Positions 46,290 through 55,485 of a stretch of 64,000 nucleotides of DNA are shown one piece after another (the first letter of the stretch is position 1; each line of letters begins with the position of its first letter). The notes beneath the pieces are model-generated. The model did not search any database. It saw only the letters and a program-made list of their open reading frames with translations, and was not told the DNA's origin. Location of the stretch: contig BPHJ01000001.1 in assembly GCA_026003475.1 (NCBI GenBank), forward strand, positions 2,008,501-2,072,500. Direction: 5' to 3'. A program made the translations under genes and the position numbers. The stretch is from Candidatus Kapaibacterium sp. GTDB taxonomy: Bacteria > Bacteroidota > Ignavibacteria > Kapaibacteriales > NICIL-2.

Positions 46290-47261
46290 ACGCCGCAGCA
46301 CCACCAGCGGGATTCCTGCCGCGGTCAGTGCGGCAATGCAGGCCCGCATGGCTGCCGCGCGCGCATCGAACATCTGCTGGACCGACTCTACCGGCACCCA
46401 CACGATCATGGGTACTCCCTCGCGGCTGGTGTCGCCGTAGCGCACCGTGACCGGCGGTTCGGCGCAGAGCCCACGAGAATCGCCACGTGCAATCACGGCT
46501 TCCAGCCCGGCACGCACACACTCTTCGGCGCGCACCAGGTCAGCTTCCGGTTCCAGCAGAATTTCCAGCCGAATCATCACCGGCGACTGCGCCGCGCGAA
46601 AGACCGTTACCACCGATGTGCTCAAGCGATGGTTCGGAACCACCAGCACCGCATTAGTCGCCCGACGAATTAGCGTCGTCCGCCAGGTGATGTCCTCGAC
46701 GGTTCCCTCGAACGTGTCGAATTGCACGTAGTCCCCCACGGCGAACTTGCCAGTCAGCAGGATGTAGAGTCCGGCGAAAAAATTTGCCAGCGTATCCTGC
46801 AATGCCAGACCGATCACCAACCCACTGGCACCGATAGCAGCGACCATTGCCGAGATGTTCACCCCGAAAGCTGCCAAGATGACGACGGCAGCGATCAGGT
46901 ACACAGTCGCATAGACCATTCCCTGCATGAGCGAGGCAGCCAGCGGTTCGGCACGTTCGCTTTTGATGCCGATGCTGAGCAGTTGGCGCACCAAGCGCGC
47001 CACCACAATTGCTGTGACAATGGTCAGCAGGGCGATGGTGATTTTGTCCTGCCATGCGGGCGAGAGTCCTTCGATCTGGGGCAACAGCAGCAGCACCGCT
47101 GCCGCAACGCCATAGAGCAACAGTGCACGCGCCAACACGCGCACGATCGCTGCTGCCAGCCGATACGAGCGCCGTTCCAACTGACGCCCGATGAATCCAA
47201 ATAATTGCCAACCAGCAGCACCAGCTACCACTGTCAGCAGAGCACTAACCAGACGCGGCAT
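46287..47261 (-). CDS. MscS-family mechanosensitive ion channel
   Basis: 324 residues from ATG 47261, 17 bp inside the scpB 3' end. Three or more membrane helices lead to the pore-lining MscS helix 'MVAAIGASGLVIGLALQDTLANFFAGLYILL', followed by 'FAVGDYVQFDTFEGTVEDITWRTTLIRRATNAVLVVPNHRL'. The G/A-rich helix and the 'PN..L' beta domain are signatures. It releases solutes under hypo-osmotic shock. It follows scpA-scpB in the same direction with overlapping ends. Confidence 0.93.
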   Translation of the reverse strand: MPRLVSALLTVVAGAAGWQLFGFIGRQLERRSYRLAAAIVRVLARALLLYGVAAAVLLLLPQIEGLSPAWQDKITIALLTIVTAIVVARLVRQLLSIGIKSERAEPLAASLMQGMVYATVYLIAAVVILAAFGVNISAMVAAIGASGLVIGLALQDTLANFFAGLYILLTGKFAVGDYVQFDTFEGTVEDITWRTTLIRRATNAVLVVPNHRLSTSVVTVFRAAQSPVMIRLEILLEPEADLVRAEECVRAGLEAVIARGDSRGLCAEPPVTVRYGDTSREGVPMIVWVPVESVQQMFDARAAAMRACIAALTAAGIPLVVLRR

Positions 47262-47967
47262 TTTCTCCTTCCGATGATGATTGGCTCTTCTCGGGCGCAC
47301 GCGCTACCAGTTGTTCGAGCAGCTCCAGCAAGCGGCGGCTTCCACCAGCGGGAAGGTCCTCCATCTCGCTGGCGAACTCTTCAGCACGGCGGCGGAAGAG
47401 GTCGTCTATCTCGCGCGGCTTGGGCAAATCCTCCAGCGAACGCAACCCGAAGGTGCGCAGAAAGTCTTCGGTGGTGGCGTAGAGTAGCGGCTTCCCCAAT
47501 CCGCTGCCACGACCGGCGATGGCAATCAATCCGCGCTCGAGCAGCGTCGCAAGCGCTTCGCTGGAATTGACTCCGCGCACGGCGTCAATTTCGCTTTTGG
47601 TCACTGGCTGCTTGTACGCAACAATTGCCAACACCTCCAGCGCTGCCCGCGAGAGGCGTCGTTGCTCCCGCCGTTGGAGAAACGTCGCCACCACAGCGCC
47701 GTACTCGGGCAGCGTGGCAAATTGCCATCCGCCCGCGATGGGCACAATGCGATAGGGACGGTCGGTGGCTTCCAGTTCGCGATTGATCTCGGCGATGCGA
47801 TCGGCAAGCAGAGCGGCAAAGTGCTCCGGCTGGCTTCCTCGACCCAACGCCGCATAGAGCTGCTCGGCAGTGACCACCTGGTCGCTGGCAAAAATCACCG
47901 CCTCGACGATTCGGCACTGCCGCTGGCGGGAAAACTCCACGAACGGAACATCGAAGGGAAGATTCAT
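47245..47967 (-). CDS. scpB: Segregation and condensation protein B
   Basis: 240 residues from ATG 47967, which overlaps the scpA stop as ATGA. 'RIVEAVIFASDQVVTAEQLYAAL', 'YRIVPIAGGWQFATLPEYGAVV', 'LSRAALEVLAIVAYKQPVTKSEIDAVRGVNS' and 'PLLYATTEDFLRTFGLRSLEDLPK' match ScpB's paired winged helices. With ScpA it forms the kleisin complex of SMC. The C-terminal extension past residue 195 is charged and variable. Confidence 0.96.
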   Translation of the reverse strand: MNLPFDVPFVEFSRQRQCRIVEAVIFASDQVVTAEQLYAALGRGSQPEHFAALLADRIAEINRELEATDRPYRIVPIAGGWQFATLPEYGAVVATFLQRREQRRLSRAALEVLAIVAYKQPVTKSEIDAVRGVNSSEALATLLERGLIAIAGRGSGLGKPLLYATTEDFLRTFGLRSLEDLPKPREIDDLFRRRAEEFASEMEDLPAGGSRRLLELLEQLVARAPEKSQSSSEGENAASG

Positions 47968-48704
47968 TGCGGTATTTCCTCGAGTGATTCGACAGCAGCG
48001 CGATGTTCGACGAGTATCTCGCCTGCGCAGGCATCTTGGCGCAGCGTGACCGCTCCATTTTTGCACAGCTCCAGCAGCGCCAAGAACGTTGCCACCACGA
48101 ATGCCCGGGAGCGGCCGCGCACGAAATCCCCAAACCGCACCCGGCCCGATTGACGCACCGTTTCGAGAATGGCGGCGGCTTGCTCTTCGACGCTGTACTG
48201 CTCGCGGCTGAGCTGGTGAAAGGTCGGCTCCTGGGGTTGCTGGCGCCGTAGGATGCCATAGAGCGCGCCGAGCAAATCGAATAGCGTTGCGTTGCGGTAC
48301 TCGACGCTATCGGCTGCGGGCTGCGCTGCCAACAGAGAGCGGTAGAACACGTACCGCTGCGCTTCGGCACGCTCGGCAAGGTGCTCGGCGATGTCCCGGT
48401 AGCGACTGTACTCGATAAGCTGAACAACCAATTGCGCACGTGGATCCTCTGCTGGCGTACCCTCGGCATCGGTCGGTCGCGGCAAGAGCATCTGCGCTTT
48501 GATTCGCATCAGCGTGGCTGCCATCACCACAAACTCACCGGCCAGCTCCAGGTCCAGCATCTGCATCAAGCGCACGTAGTCGAGGAACTCCTCGGTGATC
48601 TGCGCGATGGGAATATCGTAGATGTCCAGCTCGTCCCGTTTGACAAAATAGAGCAACAGTTCGAGCGGACCTTCGAAGTTGGGCAGTCGGACAGTGTACA
48701 TCAA
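47964..48704 (-). CDS. scpA: Segregation and condensation protein A
   Basis: 246 residues. 'YTVRLPNFEGPLELLLYFVKRDELDIYDIPIAQITEEFLDYV' and 'LAGEFVVMAATLMRIKAQMLLPRP' are the ScpA N-terminal kleisin pattern. The C-terminal winged helix ('SRAFVVATFLALLELCKNGAVTLRQDACAGEILVE') contacts the SMC head. A TATTTTTG element lies 29 nt upstream. The gene begins an scpA-scpB-mscS run. Confidence 0.96.
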   Translation of the reverse strand: MMYTVRLPNFEGPLELLLYFVKRDELDIYDIPIAQITEEFLDYVRLMQMLDLELAGEFVVMAATLMRIKAQMLLPRPTDAEGTPAEDPRAQLVVQLIEYSRYRDIAEHLAERAEAQRYVFYRSLLAAQPAADSVEYRNATLFDLLGALYGILRRQQPQEPTFHQLSREQYSVEEQAAAILETVRQSGRVRFGDFVRGRSRAFVVATFLALLELCKNGAVTLRQDACAGEILVEHRAAVESLEEIPQ

Positions 48705-48732
48705 GCGCTGGTCGAGGCAATACTGGGTGGGG

Positions 48733-48740
48733 CAAAAATA
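48733..48740 (-). promoter_or_regulatory. -7 element TATTTTTG before scpA
   Basis: Minus-strand exact TAnnTTTG match, 29 nt before the scpA start at 48704. Confidence 0.4.
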
Positions 48741-48952
48741 CAGGGGTGCAGTCCCGGGTCAGCCTGTCTGGGGCACGATTGGTTCCCAGCATCCAAAGCC
48801 CAGCGAATTTTTCTCGCCGATCCCACAGTCATCGAGCACTTCGATCAGGCGTCGATCGCCCTCGATCTGCAGTGGGGCGCTACAAGCGCGGAATGGTATT
48901 GTTGAAGTGATTTCGTGTCGGTAGGGCATAGTAACGGCATCCCTGTAGCCTG

Positions 48953-49009
48953 TAGGGGCGAGGCGGCGCCTCGCTCCTATGGTTGTGGCACGGCATGCCG
49001 TGCCACAAC
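48953..49009. repeat. Paired palindromic (REP/MITE-like) intergenic element
   Basis: The first hairpin (48953-48979) has a 12-bp stem, TAGGGGCGAGGC with GCCTCGCTCCTA, with one G-T wobble and a 3-nt loop. The second (48982-49009) is a perfect 28-bp palindrome with half-site GTTGTGGCACGGCA. The 534-bp interval 48705-49238 also holds the scpA promoter and a possible gene remnant. Such double hairpins between genes are typical of dispersed REP-type elements, but only one copy is in this window, so dispersal is an inference. Confidence 0.55.
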
Positions 49010-49078
49010 GGGGTGCTCCATCGAGCGTGCGGGGAATGTTCTACCGGCGTGCAGGCAGCAACACGGCACGACGCACCC

Positions 49079-49195
49079 CTAAAAGCTGACCGCGTACTGC
49101 AGACTTTCGAACAGTTCGCTGTATCGGTTGCCCTGCTGGGCGGTCAGATCGAAGGTGGCAGTGTCATTGATCTCGTGCGCTTGGGTGGTATTTTT
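49079..49195 (-). pseudogene. Possible remnant of a protein C-terminus
   Basis: On the minus strand a short frame ends at TAG (49081-49079). It reads like a genuine barrel-type C-terminus: 'HEINDTATFDLTAQQGNRYS' followed by 'ELFESLQYAVSF'. A stop at about 49196 cuts it off upstream and no start or body is present. It may be debris from the rearrangement that created the chimeric gene at 49239. The evidence is weak: composition and a terminal Phe only. Confidence 0.25.
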
Positions 49196-49238
49196 TTAAC
49201 GCGCACACACTTGGTTCCATCAGTGTCGGAGGGTTGTC

Positions 49239-52200
49239 ATGATGGAGGGTATTCTGAAACGTCGCCTGCTGCTCCTTGCACTTTTCGCAACACTTGCGTT
49301 GACGACTGCGCCCGCGCAACGCCTCACCTGGCTGGGCACGCTGGGCGGTAGGAATTTGAGCGGGGCTAAGGGTGTATCCGCCGATGGTGGTGTGGTGGCT
49401 AGGACCCTAGTGTTAGGACAGATCTGTGGTACACCGCTATTGACCGAGGAAATACTGCACGAGGCAGTCCAGAATTCGTTGCAGAAGCAATTGCCCCCGC
49501 AACGCTCTCTACAGAAAGCGTTGGGGGGCGACACCATCGGCGTAACCCGTGAGTTTTATGTGCTCTACAATAATCAGTATTGGGTAAGAGATTTTGTGTT
49601 AGTACGTGCGGGTATCGGTGCGAATCTCTGGGTGGAGATCAAAGATACTGCTCGTATACCACAGAGGGTGCTCGATACGATAATTGCCCATTTGGTTGAT
49701 TACACACCAGCGCAGTCTCGAAATCCCAGAAGGGGGATTGTGCCACTCATCGACTCTCTTTTCGGTATTCCTCCATATAAGGATAGTGACCGCGATCAAT
49801 ATGGCCAAACAGATTTCCTGATTACTTCACCTTTAGATTCGATGGAGGCTGGTTTTTTTAATCCTTGGGATCAGCGTGATACTATCTATAGCAACAGAGC
49901 CGATGTACTCTATTTCAGTACCGATTATATTATTCGAGATACAACCTTTTCTTTCCTCAGTACCTTCGCTCACGAATACCAGCATCTGGTGCAGTATCGA
50001 TACAAAGGGAAAACGAAAACTGAATTTGAAAGAGTCCATCGCTTTATGAACGAAGGGCTCAGCCAAGTCGCAGAAGATGTCTGTGGCTATCCGCTGAAAG
50101 CAGAGGACGTGAGGGCTTACTACAACGGGGTGCAGCAGCGTAGTCGAGCATCTTTTATCGACTGGAACGAAGCGGATTACGATGATGGAGTCTTAGATGA
50201 TTACGCCCGCGCTGCCCTCTTTTCCATCTACTTTTGGGAACAACTCGGGGATAGCGTGCTAAAAGCGATTGTGCAAAATCCGTATCAGGGTTTTAGAGCG
50301 TGGGATACAGCTTTTAAACAGGTGGGGAACATTTCTTTCCGACAACTTTTCGAAAATTTTGCCCTGGCATTGCTCATTCAGGACCGATCGGTGGATGCCC
50401 GCTACGGATTCCGCAATAAGGCTATGGCGGAAGGTTTGCCGCCTTCTTTTTTCATTTCAGAGTATGAAGATAGAAACTATACTCCATTGATAGGTGAGGC
50501 AGGAATACATTTTTTCGACGTTGATTTGCCATATGACCGCACCGCATTACGAAGAATCCTGCTCCAGCGAGCCACATCGGGATTGGATTGGAAAGTATAT
50601 CTCTGTTTGCCCTATAGAAATGGAGGAAAGAAACAGTGGCGAATTGAGGCATCGAAGTATGCCTTGCGTAGGCTCTTGCAGCGGCAGTACTCCCCCGATA
50701 CTTTGAAAAATGTGTGGTGTATTGTAGTGAATGCTGATACAGCCGATACATTGGTAGACTATCGCGCTGAGTTTGAGTATCTGAATACTACCAAACCAAA
50801 AATTCGAATTGGAAGAGGGGCACTGTCAGGGCGTGCTGGAGCTCCAGTGCTCTGGGAATTTGATTGCCCGTATGGCGACCTTTGTGGCTCTTTGCTTGAA
50901 CAATACGGGGGACCCATCTATCAGCTTATCGTGGACAGCAACGGTGTTCAGCCAATGTTACTTGCCGAAGAATGTTGGCACATTGATCCGTTTACGTATT
51001 TAGGATTTGAGACAGGTAAGATCACGGAATGCTTCTTACCTATTTTTTCGTCTGCAGATCAACAGCACGTAGTGATGCAAGTTCACTATAGAGAAAGCGA
51101 ACGGCGCACGGGATACGTTTCGGATAGCAATTGGTATGGAATTATCCATTATACCAGCGGCGGAGCGAAGAAGGTATTGCCGATTGATTTGCGCAACAGA
51201 GAGATTTCCATTGGCGGAATCCGGTCCTTGTCTCCGGATCTGATATATGTAGAACGAAGGCGAGGTTTGATGGATACATTCAACATCGTGCGAATGGACT
51301 TGCAAACATACACTGTTAATGTAATGGTTCGAATTGTAATTCCTCCTGCTTTGATACAGTTTCTAGATTTTACTATCGGGAAAGGGAATGGCCGGTACAT
51401 TGCTTGGCGAGAATCTGAACGGCTCAACGGACGTGACTATGAATCAAGGATCAGAGCCTACGATATTGTTCAAGGAGTTGATTTCCTGGTAGATAAGGCA
51501 CCAGGTAGTGAGCCTTTTCAAATTCTCGATGTTGAGGACAACATCTTGATCTACGGTGATCGCGATATGAAAGACTTAATGGTCTACGACCTGGAGCACC
51601 GTCGGCCATTGTCTGCCGCCGACTGGCAGGCTCCGAACGGCTTTACTATCTGGGATGCTGTTCTGCAGAATGGCCGTATGTTCTGGATAACCGCTGGGGA
51701 CTTAGGACCAGGCGAAGACGTGTGGGAGTTGTGGACGCAAACTGTGGCGAATCCTCAACCTACAAGGTTATGGGCAGCTTTCAATTATCCTTATATGGGT
51801 TGCCATTTGTGGACCGATTCAACTGGCATATACTGGGTGTGTCAGGGAGATTCTACTGTGTATGATTATCATTTCTTTGTTGATGCTTTCTTCATCCCAC
51901 GGGATTCTCTTAGTGTCCATCATACCATTCGGTTGGACAGTTTCCGCGTTACTCTACCACTGCACGTGAGTTTTAACCGAGATTTTCTACCGCTATTCAT
52001 TTACGGTGGGGTTATTCCCTTGAGGGATGGAAAATTGCTAATGGAACTCCAATATGATACATCAAGTGGTGCTACCGCACCAGATATTTACCTGATAAAC
52101 ATCCGAAGCGGGAATGTTGTGAGTGCTTGGAGTGCTGAGCATTATAGAGAACGTGTACCAATCGAAGTGTTGCCAAATCCTGTGCACGATGTTGGTATTC

Positions 52201-52409
52201 TTCGCCTCCCTTCCAGTTGGATAGGCAAGAAGATGCGTATTCGGCTACGTGATGTGTTGGGCAGAACTCTACATATGATCTTTAACGGTGTACTTCAGAG
52301 TCCTACTATCAATCTAGACCTTTCTAAATTGCCAAGTTCCATATACTTTATCGATTTGATAACAGCAGAGGGAGTGCAACGTATGGCAGTGATCAGTGTT
52401 CTCCGGTAA
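49239..52409 (+). CDS. Chimeric T9SS-exported gluzincin-type metallopeptidase with HAF-repeat N-terminus
   Basis: 1,056 residues. The first 50 residues are a signal peptide (LLLLALFATLALTTAPAQ) plus the beginning of a HAF repeat ('RLTWLGTLGGRNLSGAKGVS', then 'ADGGVVA'), with high GC. From about 49,397 the sequence changes to AT-richer codons and an unrelated protein starts. That protein has a zinc site 'FLSTFAHEYQHLVQYRY' (HExxH, about residues 248-252) with 'FMNEGLSQVAED' as the likely third ligand, a long middle region and a T9SS type A domain ('IEVLPNPVHDVGILRL', 'IRLRDVLGRTLH', 'LPSSIYFIDL'). The fusion junction suggests recombination between two cargo genes. Confidence 0.72.
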   Translation: MMEGILKRRLLLLALFATLALTTAPAQRLTWLGTLGGRNLSGAKGVSADGGVVARTLVLGQICGTPLLTEEILHEAVQNSLQKQLPPQRSLQKALGGDTIGVTREFYVLYNNQYWVRDFVLVRAGIGANLWVEIKDTARIPQRVLDTIIAHLVDYTPAQSRNPRRGIVPLIDSLFGIPPYKDSDRDQYGQTDFLITSPLDSMEAGFFNPWDQRDTIYSNRADVLYFSTDYIIRDTTFSFLSTFAHEYQHLVQYRYKGKTKTEFERVHRFMNEGLSQVAEDVCGYPLKAEDVRAYYNGVQQRSRASFIDWNEADYDDGVLDDYARAALFSIYFWEQLGDSVLKAIVQNPYQGFRAWDTAFKQVGNISFRQLFENFALALLIQDRSVDARYGFRNKAMAEGLPPSFFISEYEDRNYTPLIGEAGIHFFDVDLPYDRTALRRILLQRATSGLDWKVYLCLPYRNGGKKQWRIEASKYALRRLLQRQYSPDTLKNVWCIVVNADTADTLVDYRAEFEYLNTTKPKIRIGRGALSGRAGAPVLWEFDCPYGDLCGSLLEQYGGPIYQLIVDSNGVQPMLLAEECWHIDPFTYLGFETGKITECFLPIFSSADQQHVVMQVHYRESERRTGYVSDSNWYGIIHYTSGGAKKVLPIDLRNREISIGGIRSLSPDLIYVERRRGLMDTFNIVRMDLQTYTVNVMVRIVIPPALIQFLDFTIGKGNGRYIAWRESERLNGRDYESRIRAYDIVQGVDFLVDKAPGSEPFQILDVEDNILIYGDRDMKDLMVYDLEHRRPLSAADWQAPNGFTIWDAVLQNGRMFWITAGDLGPGEDVWELWTQTVANPQPTRLWAAFNYPYMGCHLWTDSTGIYWVCQGDSTVYDYHFFVDAFFIPRDSLSVHHTIRLDSFRVTLPLHVSFNRDFLPLFIYGGVIPLRDGKLLMELQYDTSSGATAPDIYLINIRSGNVVSAWSAEHYRERVPIEVLPNPVHDVGILRLPSSWIGKKMRIRLRDVLGRTLHMIFNGVLQSPTINLDLSKLPSSIYFIDLITAEGVQRMAVISVLR

Positions 52410-52545
52410 CAATGGAACTGGTGCGATGTTTAATCACTGTTCGTGGAAATTCAACCACATTATGCTACTGAACTGCTCTCTCTGCATTCGTCGTTTGCTG
52501 AACCTGGCATAAAGTAGGGAATGTTCTGCAACCGGATGAGCGGTT

Positions 52546-55332
52546 ATGCTGCGATTATGGATTGTTTTCGGAGTGTGTCTGGCAATGGGACTTCAGGCGC
52601 AGCCTGTTTCTGTGCTGGAGCAACTGGACCATGCCCGAACAGCCGATGAAGTTCGTCCGCTTATCGAAAAGCTGATCGCAGAACTAAGAGCTGGGAAACT
52701 GTTCGGCGAGGAAGTGCGAATTGCTCGGCTGACCCAGCGGTTCTGGGAAGATTCCACGACGCCGCCGGAGGTGCATACTCGATTGTGGGAACTGTACGGT
52801 ATGATCGCATCTGCCGTTGCGGTTATGGAGCCGGCTCTGGCTGAGGCCTTGTTTGTCCATATTCCAATAGGCTGGCTGGCTTCTGAGAATCCGGTACGGC
52901 GGGAGCAGGCAATTGGAGTGTTGACGCTGAGCTGGGAGATCTTCCTTGAACATACGCAGCAGGAAATTCTGCTCCAGGCGCTGCCTTCGGCCCTTGCCCT
53001 GGCCGCCACCTGGCCTGACGAGGATTTTGAAACCATCGTCTCCTTCCTGGCCGACCGGGTGACGCTCGCTTCTGAAACGCACCTGCCCGATAGCCTGCCG
53101 ACGGCCTTCGTGGAGCGCCTGCGCCGCTATCGGGGCAACTATATCCGGGAATTGCCTGAAATACTGGCGTTGGATACCACGGAGACGGGCACGAACCGAC
53201 TCATTGCCTGGGCGCAGAATCCGCCACCCCCGCCGCCGTCGCTGTCCGCATACCGTCATCGCTGGCGCGAACGGTTTCTGGAAAAGCTGGATGGTCGTCG
53301 CCTGACCCCGGAGCAGAAGCGGCAGGTCGTAGCGCTGCTGTCTGACCCGGAGCTTCGGTACGCCGTGTTCCGGCTGGTGCGTACCTGGCGGTATCGAGGC
53401 GAGCCGCTGCCTCCTCCGCCGCCGGAAACACTGCCCGTGCTGGAGGAGTGGGCCGTCCGGGAACATTGCGAGGAAGCCGTGCGCCTGCTGGCGGCGGCCG
53501 GTCCGGAGGGGCTGACGCGGCTCTTCCGGATGGTGAGGGAGGAGCTCCGGGACCGAAACGCCCCTGTCCGAGAGCCTCGCCCCTGCGAATGGGATCGCTG
53601 GCGCGCGCTGTTCGAGCACGCAGACGCCATTGCAGATCAGATCGAAGCAGCCTATCGGGAAGGCCCAGCCCCTTGGCACCTGCGTCTGCTGGCCCGCGCC
53701 GGACGCTGGGAGGTTGTCCTTGAAGCCCAGGCTTCTTCAGAGGTGGCCCTGCGTCGGGAAGCAGCTTTCCTGCTGGCTCTGGCGGTGGCGCCGGAAGAAG
53801 ACGAGCTGGCACGAACGGGAACCGTCGGACACGGACGGCTGCTGGTTGCGTCGTGGCAAAAGCGGCCCGAACTGCAGGCGCGCGCATCGGAAGCGCTGCG
53901 CCAGGCACTCCGCGATGAAGATCCCAACGTGCAGCGGGAAGCGCTCCGGGCGCTCCTCTACCTGGGCGACAGGACCGCCTGGCCGGTGCTCCTTGCGGCG
54001 CTGCGTGCGAAAAATGAAAATCGGTTTCAAACTTTCCTCAGCGGATTCCGAGCGGTGCTTACGGACTCCCTAGCGCGTGCGCTGGCCGATGTGGCCCGGA
54101 GGGATTCCGGCGAAGCGGTGCGTCGCCGTGCCGTCGTCCTGCTTGGCCGTGCAGCGCCCGGGCCCTGGCAGGCCGTAGTGGAGCCGGCGCTCCGGAGCCT
54201 GCTCAGGGATCCGAACCCCGAAGTGCGCCGCGCCGTGGCGGAATACTTCGCTGCTGTCCCTGCATACGATGTTGCTACCACTACTGCCCTCCTGGATGCT
54301 ACACGCGATGCCAATAAGTATGTGCGGCACGCCGCTGCGATGGCACTGGGAATTGCTCGTGGCTGGAAGCCGGATCTGGTAGCCCGGCTGGAAGAACGGT
54401 TACAGGAGGACGATACGGATGAAAATGTCGTCAGAGCACTTGAAGGGGCATATCTCCATTCCCTGCGCCGGGAGCCCGGCGCTGTGGACCGCTTGCTGGC
54501 GATTGTTTTGGAGCGAGAGGGACCGGCACGCTGTCGGAAAGCGCTGGCTGAAGGTCCCCCTGCAGATTCAGCCGTTGCTCGGATGCTGCTGATACGACTT
54601 GCTGGAATGCCGCTTGAAGAGTGGGTGCCTATGCCGCCGAAGTTCGGTCTTGAAGCCCTGCAGCGGATGATCGAATTTTTTGTCAGGGGCGAGGAAGATC
54701 CACCGCCGCTTGCGATTATCAACACCCTTGTCCCCCGGAAAATGTTTGATCCCTGGCTGATTCGTCGGGCGCTGGAAGACCATGAGGCGTCGCTGGAGCA
54801 CCGACTCTGGCTCATCCGGCAGACGCTGGAGATTCCGACGGATCTCCGGGAGGACGTCTGGCAGCTTCTGATGCAGGCGCTGCGCGAGGAAGAAGGCAGC
54901 GAGATGACACTGGCCCTGCTCGGGCGGTGGGAATTTGCTGGCGTGCGGAGGCTCGTTGAAGAACTCTGGGATGAGCCCGAGACGCTCCGGCGTGTGGCCC
55001 GGTACCTCCAACGTCAGGAAGAACTCGGCCAGCTCCGGGCAGCCACTGGAAATGCAGGCGGCCCCTATCTTCCCAAGCCCTCTGCCGAGGATCTGTCCTG
55101 GATTGAGGTCACGCTGGCGCGCCTGACGCCTGGTGCCCGCGATCCCCGTCTGGAGCCCTTGGTAGACCTGCTGGGGCTATGGGAACTGGGACAGTACCAT
55201 AAACGAGCCGTGTTTCAGACCCGCATTCCGCAGCTCCTGCTCCGCCATCTTGCCGATCCCGTTGAATGCCGTGCCGTTGCTGAAGCCGTAGGAAGCATCT
55301 TCAGCCGTGGCGTGACTCCTCGCTGTAACTGA
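52546..55332 (+). CDS. Exported HEAT-repeat protein
   Basis: 928 residues. A signal peptide (MLRLWIVFGVCLAMGLQAQ) is followed by helical repeats throughout. The clearest run is around residues 440-640, with HEAT-type units such as 'LRQALRDEDPNVQREALRALLYLGDRTAW', 'ALRSLLRDPNPEVRRAVAEYFAAV' and 'LLDATRDANKYVRHAAAMALGIA'. Such alpha-solenoids bind other proteins; no enzyme motif is seen. Codon usage is strongly GC-rich at third positions and Arg/Glu/Leu-heavy, unlike the AT-rich gene before it, suggesting a separate origin. No T9SS domain is present at the C-terminus. Confidence 0.7.
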   Translation: MLRLWIVFGVCLAMGLQAQPVSVLEQLDHARTADEVRPLIEKLIAELRAGKLFGEEVRIARLTQRFWEDSTTPPEVHTRLWELYGMIASAVAVMEPALAEALFVHIPIGWLASENPVRREQAIGVLTLSWEIFLEHTQQEILLQALPSALALAATWPDEDFETIVSFLADRVTLASETHLPDSLPTAFVERLRRYRGNYIRELPEILALDTTETGTNRLIAWAQNPPPPPPSLSAYRHRWRERFLEKLDGRRLTPEQKRQVVALLSDPELRYAVFRLVRTWRYRGEPLPPPPPETLPVLEEWAVREHCEEAVRLLAAAGPEGLTRLFRMVREELRDRNAPVREPRPCEWDRWRALFEHADAIADQIEAAYREGPAPWHLRLLARAGRWEVVLEAQASSEVALRREAAFLLALAVAPEEDELARTGTVGHGRLLVASWQKRPELQARASEALRQALRDEDPNVQREALRALLYLGDRTAWPVLLAALRAKNENRFQTFLSGFRAVLTDSLARALADVARRDSGEAVRRRAVVLLGRAAPGPWQAVVEPALRSLLRDPNPEVRRAVAEYFAAVPAYDVATTTALLDATRDANKYVRHAAAMALGIARGWKPDLVARLEERLQEDDTDENVVRALEGAYLHSLRREPGAVDRLLAIVLEREGPARCRKALAEGPPADSAVARMLLIRLAGMPLEEWVPMPPKFGLEALQRMIEFFVRGEEDPPPLAIINTLVPRKMFDPWLIRRALEDHEASLEHRLWLIRQTLEIPTDLREDVWQLLMQALREEEGSEMTLALLGRWEFAGVRRLVEELWDEPETLRRVARYLQRQEELGQLRAATGNAGGPYLPKPSAEDLSWIEVTLARLTPGARDPRLEPLVDLLGLWELGQYHKRAVFQTRIPQLLLRHLADPVECRAVAEAVGSIFSRGVTPRCN

Positions 55333-55485
55333 TCATCCGATGGCTACAGCGGAGCATCTAAACACATCCGTGCCGAACTTCTGCAAAACACTGCTCTCCC
55401 GCACAGAAAGTGATCGCTGCTGCACTATGTGAGGCAATGGAGAGATTCTCTGCGCGCATCTGCACACAGTCGAGCAGGAAACAAC

